A DNA stretch of 64,000 nt from Citrifermentans bemidjiense Bem (lineage in GTDB: Bacteria > Desulfobacterota > Desulfuromonadia > Geobacterales > Geobacteraceae), in NCBI RefSeq assembly GCF_000020725.1, contig NC_011146.1, positions 952,501-1,016,500 on the forward strand, written 5' to 3'. Every line of letters starts with the position of its first letter. Position 1 is the first letter of the stretch. Of the stretch, positions 58,802 through 64,000 are shown piece after piece. The position numbers and the translations under genes were made by a program. Below the pieces are notes generated by a model that saw only the letters and a list, made by a program, of their open reading frames with translations, searched no databases and had not been told where the DNA came from.

Positions 58802-59898
58802 TGAAGAGACACGGTGAGGAAGGGGGCCTGCTGGACAGCTGCTTCTGGCGCGGCAAGAAAGTGTTTCTGACCGGGCACACCGGGTTCAAGGGGGGCTGGC
58901 TCAGTCTCTGGCTTTCCATGCTGGGAGCGCAGGTCACGGGGTACGCCCTGACGCCGCCGACTGTCCCGAGTCTTTTCGAACTCTGTCGGGTCGGGGAAAC
59001 TGTCGATTCTGTCATCGGCGATGTCCGGGATGCCGAAAAGCTCGCCGCCGCACTCAAGGCCGCGGCTCCGGAGATCGTGATCCACATGGCCGCCCAGCCG
59101 CTGGTGCGCGATTCCTACCTGAATCCGGTCGAGACCTATGGCATCAACGTCATGGGAACGGTCCATCTGCTGGATGCGGTGCGTCGCTGCCAGGGCGTCA
59201 AGGCGGTGGTCAACGTCACCACCGACAAGTGTTACGAAAACAGGGAGTGGATCTGGGGGTACCGCGAAAACGAGCCGATGGGGGGGTACGACCCCTACTC
59301 CAACAGCAAGGGGTGCTCGGAGCTTGTCACCTCCGCCTACCGCAACTCCTTTTTCAACCCTGCAAGCTACCAAAGCCACGGCGTTGCCGTCGCCACCGCA
59401 CGCGCCGGAAACGTGATTGGCGGAGGCGACTGGGCTGCCGACCGGCTCGTACCCGACGCCATTGGCGCGCTGATGCGCGGTGAACCGATCAGGATCAGGA
59501 ACCCTCACGCGATCAGGCCCTGGCAGCACGTCCTGGAACCTTTAAGCGGCTACCTGCTGCTGGCACAGCGCCTTTACGAGGAGGGGCCGCGCTTCGCCTC
59601 GGCCTGGAACTTCGGTCCGTCCGATGACGATGCCAAGCCCGTGGAATGGATCGTGCGCAACCTCTGCGCCGTTTGGGGTGGGGACCCATCCTACCAGGTC
59701 GACGACGGGGAGCATCCCCACGAGGCGCACTACCTGAAACTCGACTGCTCGAAGGCCTGCAGCGAGCTCGCCTGGCAGCCGCGCTGGAAGCTGGAGGAGG
59801 CTCTGGAGAGGATCGTCGACTGGACCCGGGCCTATCTAAACGACGAGGACCTGCGCGAGGTTTGTTTTCAACAGATAACGGCATACGCCGGGAGCTGA
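58786..59898 (+). CDS. rfbG: CDP-glucose 4,6-dehydratase
   Basis: A 370-aa short-chain dehydrogenase/reductase family enzyme making CDP-4-dehydro-6-deoxyglucose. The Rossmann motif is in [28 protein letters not shown] follows, and the catalytic [20 protein letters not shown] (Y-x3-K within) and [20 protein letters not shown] segments identify CDP-glucose 4,6-dehydratase. The GTG at 58786 overlaps rfbF by 16 bases; an ATG three codons later (58795) is an alternative start. The product is the substrate of RfbH. Confidence 0.94.
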   Translation: MEIMVVKRHGEEGGLLDSCFWRGKKVFLTGHTGFKGGWLSLWLSMLGAQVTGYALTPPTVPSLFELCRVGETVDSVIGDVRDAEKLAAALKAAAPEIVIHMAAQPLVRDSYLNPVETYGINVMGTVHLLDAVRRCQGVKAVVNVTTDKCYENREWIWGYRENEPMGGYDPYSNSKGCSELVTSAYRNSFFNPASYQSHGVAVATARAGNVIGGGDWAADRLVPDAIGALMRGEPIRIRNPHAIRPWQHVLEPLSGYLLLAQRLYEEGPRFASAWNFGPSDDDAKPVEWIVRNLCAVWGGDPSYQVDDGEHPHEAHYLKLDCSKACSELAWQPRWKLEEALERIVDWTRAYLNDEDLREVCFQQITAYAGS

Positions 59899-59940
59899 AG
59901 CGCGAAAACCTGCATTGAAGTGCAAGCAAACGAGGGGTGA

Positions 59941-61290
59941 ATGGAAACAGCCAAAGACAAAGAAAAGATCCTGAGGGAAAAGGCCATCGCTGCCGCAGTC
60001 GAATACTACCGGTTTCGGCATGCCGACAAGAAGCCCTTCGCCGCCGGTGATCGCGTGCCTTACGCCGGGCGGATCTTTGACGAACGGGAGATAACCGCGC
60101 TCACCGACGCTTCCCTCGATTTCTGGCTGACTGCCGGTAGATACGCGGAGAAATTCGAGAGGGAGTTCGCCGATTACCTCGGGGTGCAGCACTGTTCGCT
60201 GACCAACTCAGGCTCCTCGGCGAACCTGCTGGCCTTCATGGCGCTCACCTCCCCCCTGCTGGGCGACCGCCAGGTGCGCCGCGGCGATGAAGTGATCACC
60301 GTGGCCGCAGGGTTCCCCACCACTGTGGCCCCGCTGATCCAGTACGGCGCCGTACCGGTTTTCGTGGATGTCACCTTCCCCACCTACAACATCGACTGCT
60401 CCATGCTGGAAAGCGCCCTCTCCGAGAAGACCAGGGCGGTGATGATCGCGCACACCCTGGGAAACCCCTTCGATCTGCAGAAGGTCCGGGCGTTCTGCGA
60501 CCGCCACGGCCTGTGGCTCATCGAGGACAACTGCGATGCACTCGGCTCCCGCTATTTCCACCGCGGCGAGTGGCGCCACACCGGGACCATCGGGCACCTG
60601 GGGACTTCCAGCTTCTATCCGCCACACCACATGACCATGGGGGAGGGTGGAGCGGTCTACACCGACGACACCACGCTAAAGCGGGTGGTCGAATCGCTGC
60701 GCGACTGGGGGCGTGACTGCTGGTGCCCCTCCGGCCGTGACAATACCTGCGGCAAGCGCTTCACTCAGCAGTTCGGCGAGCTCCCCTATGGCTACGACCA
60801 CAAATATGTCTATTCGCATTTCGGCTACAACCTGAAGGTGACCGAGATGCAGGCCGCCATCGGCTGTGCCCAGCTCGATAAGCTCGGAGGATTCGGCGCC
60901 GCGCGGAGACGGAACTGGCAGTTACTGCGCGATGGGCTCGCCGACCTCGAAGGCCGGTTCATACTCCCGGAGCCCACGGAAAACTCGGACCCCTCCTGGT
61001 TCGGCTTTCTCTTGACCGTTCGGCCCGATGCGGGCCTGAACCGCGACCAGATCGTCACCCACCTGGAGCGGGGCGGCATCCAGACCAGGATGCTCTTTGC
61101 CGGGAACCTGATCAAGCACCCCTGTTTCGACGAGATGAGGAAAAGCGGCACAGGCTATAGGGTGGCTGGGTCTCTTGCCAACACCGACCGGATCATGAAC
61201 GACACCTTATGGATCGGCGTCTATCCGGGGATGACGGAAGCCATGCTCGCGCAGATGATCGAGAAAATCAGGGAAGTTGCTGGGGCATGA
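59941..61290 (+). CDS. rfbH: CDP-4-dehydro-6-deoxyglucose 3-dehydratase (E1, RfbH)
   Basis: A 449-aa PMP-dependent enzyme that removes the 3-hydroxyl with an Fe-S cofactor. The active-site Lys of related aminotransferases is replaced by His: [16 protein letters not shown]. The 2Fe-2S ligands CWC and C with seven residues between ([11 protein letters not shown]) are present, plus an upstream Cys in EDNCDALGS. The spacing to the first Cys is 61 residues instead of the published 57, owing to a small insertion (YFHRGEWRH). It needs a partner reductase (E3), which is not encoded nearby. Its end overlaps the next gene by four bases. Confidence 0.94.
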   Translation: METAKDKEKILREKAIAAAVEYYRFRHADKKPFAAGDRVPYAGRIFDEREITALTDASLDFWLTAGRYAEKFEREFADYLGVQHCSLTNSGSSANLLAFMALTSPLLGDRQVRRGDEVITVAAGFPTTVAPLIQYGAVPVFVDVTFPTYNIDCSMLESALSEKTRAVMIAHTLGNPFDLQKVRAFCDRHGLWLIEDNCDALGSRYFHRGEWRHTGTIGHLGTSSFYPPHHMTMGEGGAVYTDDTTLKRVVESLRDWGRDCWCPSGRDNTCGKRFTQQFGELPYGYDHKYVYSHFGYNLKVTEMQAAIGCAQLDKLGGFGAARRRNWQLLRDGLADLEGRFILPEPTENSDPSWFGFLLTVRPDAGLNRDQIVTHLERGGIQTRMLFAGNLIKHPCFDEMRKSGTGYRVAGSLANTDRIMNDTLWIGVYPGMTEAMLAQMIEKIREVAGA

Positions 61291-62198
61291 AGATCCTCGT
61301 CACCGGTGCGACCGGTTTCCTGGGAAGCCGTCTGGTAGAAGCCCTGCTCCGACAGGGGCACCAGGTCATCGTCTTGAAGCGCAGTTTTTCCGATACGCGG
61401 CGGCTGAAGGGGATGCTCTCTTCGATTGCCCTTTACGATTTGGACCGGTCCCCCCTGGCCGACCCGTTCCGGGAGCACGGCACGCTCGACGCGGTGCTGC
61501 ATGCCGCCACCTGCTACGGCCGCCGGGGCGAGAGTTCCAGCGAGATCTGCGAAGCAAACGTGGCCTTTCCGTTACGTCTTCTGGAAGCCGCATGCAGTCA
61601 TGGAACCGCTCGGTTTATCAATACCGATACCAGCCTGTACAGGGGCATCAACGCCTACGCCCTGTCCAAGAAGCAGTTTTCGGAGTGGGGGAAGCTTGCG
61701 GCGGAGAGCGGACGGATCCGTTTCGTGAACGTGGTGCTCGAGCATTTTTATGGGCCAGGGGACGATGACGGCAAATTCGTCTCCCATGTCATCAAGAGCT
61801 GTCGCCAGGGAGTGCCGGAACTGAAGCTCACCAAGGGGGAACAGGAACGGGATTTCATCTACATCGATGACGTCGTTTCCGCTTATCTACTCCTGCTTCA
61901 GGAGACGGGCTGCTCTGAGCCGGCATGCGCTGACTATCCACTGGGATCCGGGCAAACAGTATCACTGCGCGCCCTGGTGGAGATGATCGGCCGGCTGACC
62001 GGATCGACGACGAAACTGAACTTCGGCGCGCTCCCGTACCGGCAAAACGAGGCCATGCACTCAGTTGCGGACATCGTTGCACTTGAGCGGCTTGGCTGGA
62101 AGGCAACTGTGGATCTCTCGGCAGGGCTTGCGCGCACCGTAGCCTACCAGCAACAGGAAGACAAAAACGGCAGTGAAGCTGAAGGGAGCATGTCATGA
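61287..62198 (+). CDS. NAD-dependent reductase, probable CDP-paratose (or abequose) synthase
   Basis: A 303-aa extended SDR protein. [10 protein letters not shown] at the N-terminus binds [43 protein letters not shown] (Y-x3-K), [20 protein letters not shown] and [18 protein letters not shown] closely follow CDP-4-keto-3,6-dideoxyglucose 4-reductases (RfbJ makes abequose, RfbS makes paratose). Because the next gene is a paratose 2-epimerase, the paratose type is preferred (inference). ATG overlaps the rfbH stop by four bases; the gene also overlaps rfbE. Confidence 0.8.
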   Translation: MKILVTGATGFLGSRLVEALLRQGHQVIVLKRSFSDTRRLKGMLSSIALYDLDRSPLADPFREHGTLDAVLHAATCYGRRGESSSEICEANVAFPLRLLEAACSHGTARFINTDTSLYRGINAYALSKKQFSEWGKLAAESGRIRFVNVVLEHFYGPGDDDGKFVSHVIKSCRQGVPELKLTKGEQERDFIYIDDVVSAYLLLLQETGCSEPACADYPLGSGQTVSLRALVEMIGRLTGSTTKLNFGALPYRQNEAMHSVADIVALERLGWKATVDLSAGLARTVAYQQQEDKNGSEAEGSMS

Positions 62199-63223
62199 AA
62201 TTACTGATAACCGGCGGGTGCGGTTTTCTCGGAAGCAATTTGGCAGCACACGCGCTCAAGCGCGGGGACGAACTCGTCGTCTTTGACAGCCTGTACCGGC
62301 AAGGGTCCGTGGCCAACCGGAAGTGGCTTGAAACACAGGGCCATTTTCATTTCATCCATGGTGACATCCGCAACCAAAATGATGTCACTCGGTTGATCCA
62401 GGAGTTCCAGCCTGACGCCATTTTCCATCTTGCTGGACAGGTGGCGATGACAACCTCCATTGCCAATCCCCGCATGGATTTCGAGGTCAACGTAGTGGGT
62501 ACGCACAACCTCCTGGAGGCCGTCCGCCTGTTCGCGCCGGAGGCAAGCGTATTTTATTCTTCGACGAACAAGGTGTACGGAGACCTGGAGCAGTACAGCT
62601 ATGCTGAGACCGAGACGCGCTTTGTCTGCAGCGACAGGCCGAACGGGTTCGACGAGTCGACTCCGCTTGAGTTCCACTCGCCGTACGGCTGTTCCAAGGG
62701 GGGCGCCGACCAATACATGCTCGACTACGCCCGCATCTTCGGCCTGAAGACCACCGTATTTCGGCACTCCAGCATGTACGGGGGGCGCCAGTTTGCCACC
62801 TACGACCAGGGGTGGATCGGTTGGTTCTGCCAAAAGGCGGCGGAGACCAGACTCGGTTTGCTTAAGGAGCCTTTCACGATCTCCGGGACCGGTAAGCAGG
62901 TGCGCGATGTTCTGCACGCCGACGACATGATCACCCTTTATTTCGGGGCGCTGGAGCGCGCCGAGCTGCTACGCGGCCAGGTCTTCAACATCGGGGGGGG
63001 GATCGAGAACAGCCTGTCGCTTCTGGAGCTGTTCGAGCTGCTGCAGGGGCACATCGGGGGGGCGCTTGACTACCTGAAGCTCGCCCCCCGCGAGAGCGAC
63101 CAGCGGGTCTTCGTGGCCGATATCGGCAAGGCCGCCGCTTTGATCGGCTGGCAGCCACGGGTTTCCGCTTCCGAGGGCGTGGCCAGGATGCTGGAATGGA
63201 CCAGCCGCGTGCTGGGCCATTGA
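62195..63223 (+). CDS. rfbE: CDP-paratose 2-epimerase (CDP-tyvelose synthase)
   Basis: A 342-aa SDR epimerase converting CDP-paratose into CDP-tyvelose. [100 protein letters not shown] and [20 protein letters not shown] match Salmonella RfbE as remembered almost segment by segment. The active-site Y-x3-K is YGCSK. It is the last enzyme of the CDP-dideoxyhexose operon and overlaps the preceding gene by four bases. This identity is the strongest clue to the final sugar. Confidence 0.92.
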   Translation: MKLLITGGCGFLGSNLAAHALKRGDELVVFDSLYRQGSVANRKWLETQGHFHFIHGDIRNQNDVTRLIQEFQPDAIFHLAGQVAMTTSIANPRMDFEVNVVGTHNLLEAVRLFAPEASVFYSSTNKVYGDLEQYSYAETETRFVCSDRPNGFDESTPLEFHSPYGCSKGGADQYMLDYARIFGLKTTVFRHSSMYGGRQFATYDQGWIGWFCQKAAETRLGLLKEPFTISGTGKQVRDVLHADDMITLYFGALERAELLRGQVFNIGGGIENSLSLLELFELLQGHIGGALDYLKLAPRESDQRVFVADIGKAAALIGWQPRVSASEGVARMLEWTSRVLGH

Positions 63224-63358
63224 TCCGACCATCGCTTGGCTGAGCGGCTTAATCGGAGGCAGATCCGCTATGGCAACGCTGGCAGGTTGACTTGCATTTT
63301 GGTGCCAACAGGATGGCTACCATGGGGCAGCTGCCCCTGCTTCAACAGAAGAGGACGG

Positions 63359-64000
63359 ATGAACATATTGATTATCAAGCCGGGCGCCATTGGCGACCTC
63401 CTGCTTATCACGCCTGTGGTGCGGGCACTGCGTGGGATCTATCCGTCGGCAAGGGTTACCCTCGTGGTCAGCTCCAGGGGGACCGCCTCGCTTTTCAGCC
63501 ACAATCCGTTGGTGAACGACGTCATCGTTTTCGACAGAAAGGGGGAGCACAGCAGTTGGGGCAGTCTGTTTCAGCTCTGGCGGCGCATCAGGGAAAAGAA
63601 GTTCGATCTGGTGCTGAACTTCCAGCGCAGCAACCTAAAGGGGTGGCTCCTGGCCAGTGCGGCTCTTCCCAGCCGAATCCTCGTCTACCATAAGGCGAAA
63701 AGAAGGATCGTGCACGCCGTGGTGAACCATCTGGAGACGTTGAAGCCCCTGGGGATAGAACCGGCGAACTGCGAGATCTCGCTTCAAATCGGAGTAGGAA
63801 AGGAAGACGAAGCCTTTGCTGCCGATCTCCTCCGGCCGCTGTGGCTGGAGGGGAGGGACGTGGTGGCAGTGAACCCGGGGGCGAGCCACCCGGTGAACCG
63901 GTGGGGCGTGGAGCATTTTGCCGGGCTGTGCGACCTTCTCTCTGAGCGGCTTGGGGCGAAGGTCATTATTGTCGGCGGTGCAGACGATACTGTCCTCGCG
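63359..64000 (+). CDS. Glycosyltransferase family 9, truncated by window end
   Basis: Open frame of 214 codons continuing past the window edge. ILIIKPGAIGDLLLITPVVRALRGIYP with the conserved Asp, LNFQRSNLKGWLLA and the start of the second domain (VVAVNPGASHPVNRWGVEHF) fit GT9 heptosyltransferases. It begins with ATG at 63359, preceded by AAGAGG. The 135-base gap before it contains a 14-base perfect palindrome (GGGGCAGCTGCCCC, 63324-63337) of unknown role. It likely continues the core/O-antigen locus. Confidence 0.88.
   Translation, partial: MNILIIKPGAIGDLLLITPVVRALRGIYPSARVTLVVSSRGTASLFSHNPLVNDVIVFDRKGEHSSWGSLFQLWRRIREKKFDLVLNFQRSNLKGWLLASAALPSRILVYHKAKRRIVHAVVNHLETLKPLGIEPANCEISLQIGVGKEDEAFAADLLRPLWLEGRDVVAVNPGASHPVNRWGVEHFAGLCDLLSERLGAKVIIVGGADDTVLA

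Noticed and set aside
63324-63337. Perfect palindrome GGGGCAGCTGCCCC as a terminator
   Set aside because: It has no loop and no T-run, and it lies just before a gene start; noted in the gene entry only.

Overview
The window looks like chromosome of a GC-rich delta-proteobacterium of the Geobacter group (Geobacterales, of the Geobacter/Geomonas/Citrifermentans kind). Reasons: the gene families present (c-type cytochrome of the di-haem peroxidase type, HDOD and chemotaxis signalling genes, a YYC-motif Gly-rich secreted protein, an Fe-S dicluster protein), a complete outer-membrane/lipid A locus, and a BirA-controlled biotin operon. No phage, plasmid, CRISPR array or intact insertion sequence is visible.

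Layout. 1-3400: 3' part of an rRNA operon (BoxA, 23S, 5S, strong terminator). 3429-5190 (minus): an orphan radical SAM/SPASM maturase of lower GC than its neighbours, with a possible 40-codon ORF upstream. 5245-8310: ung, a methyl-accepting chemotaxis protein and a small secreted protein. 8315-11676 (minus): a three-gene signalling operon (small protein, HDOD protein, hybrid histidine kinase). 11863-14600: EamA transporter, an Fpg/Nei glycosylase lacking zinc-finger cysteines, a DUF4142 protein. 14611-25026: malQ, di-haem cytochrome, two envelope proteins, lnt, glgX, aroC and two small minus-strand genes. 25163-29088: membrane proteins, a fatty acid hydroxylase family protein, a YgjP-like metallopeptidase and an Fe-S protein. 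29362-32605: a biotin operon (bioF, bioH-like, bioC) behind a BirA-type operator, with repeats between its genes. 32775-36028: ettA (minus) and an RCC1-repeat lipoprotein.

36177-64000, all on the plus strand, is an outer-membrane biogenesis region: lysS, lolC/E-lolD (lipoprotein release), bamA-skp (beta-barrel assembly), lpxD-fabZ-lpxA, an AT-rich tandem repeat, lpxB-msbA-lpxL-waaA-lpxK (lipid A/Kdo assembly and flipping), a small coupled ORF, then core/O-antigen glycosyltransferases (GT9, GT2, GT9, GT2, GT4, GT2). A CDP-3,6-dideoxyhexose operon follows: rfbF, rfbG, rfbH, a 4-reductase and a CDP-paratose 2-epimerase, which together predict CDP-tyvelose. The window ends inside another GT9 gene.

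The points most worth a second look are the predicted tyvelose pathway without a local E3 reductase, the orphan radical SAM maturase beside the rRNA operon, the BirA operator, the cysteine-free Fpg/Nei, the translationally coupled 43-aa ORF after lpxK, and the repeat block in place of an lpxH/lpxI-type gene between lpxA and lpxB. Assignments rest on reading motifs and remembered family features; no database search was run.
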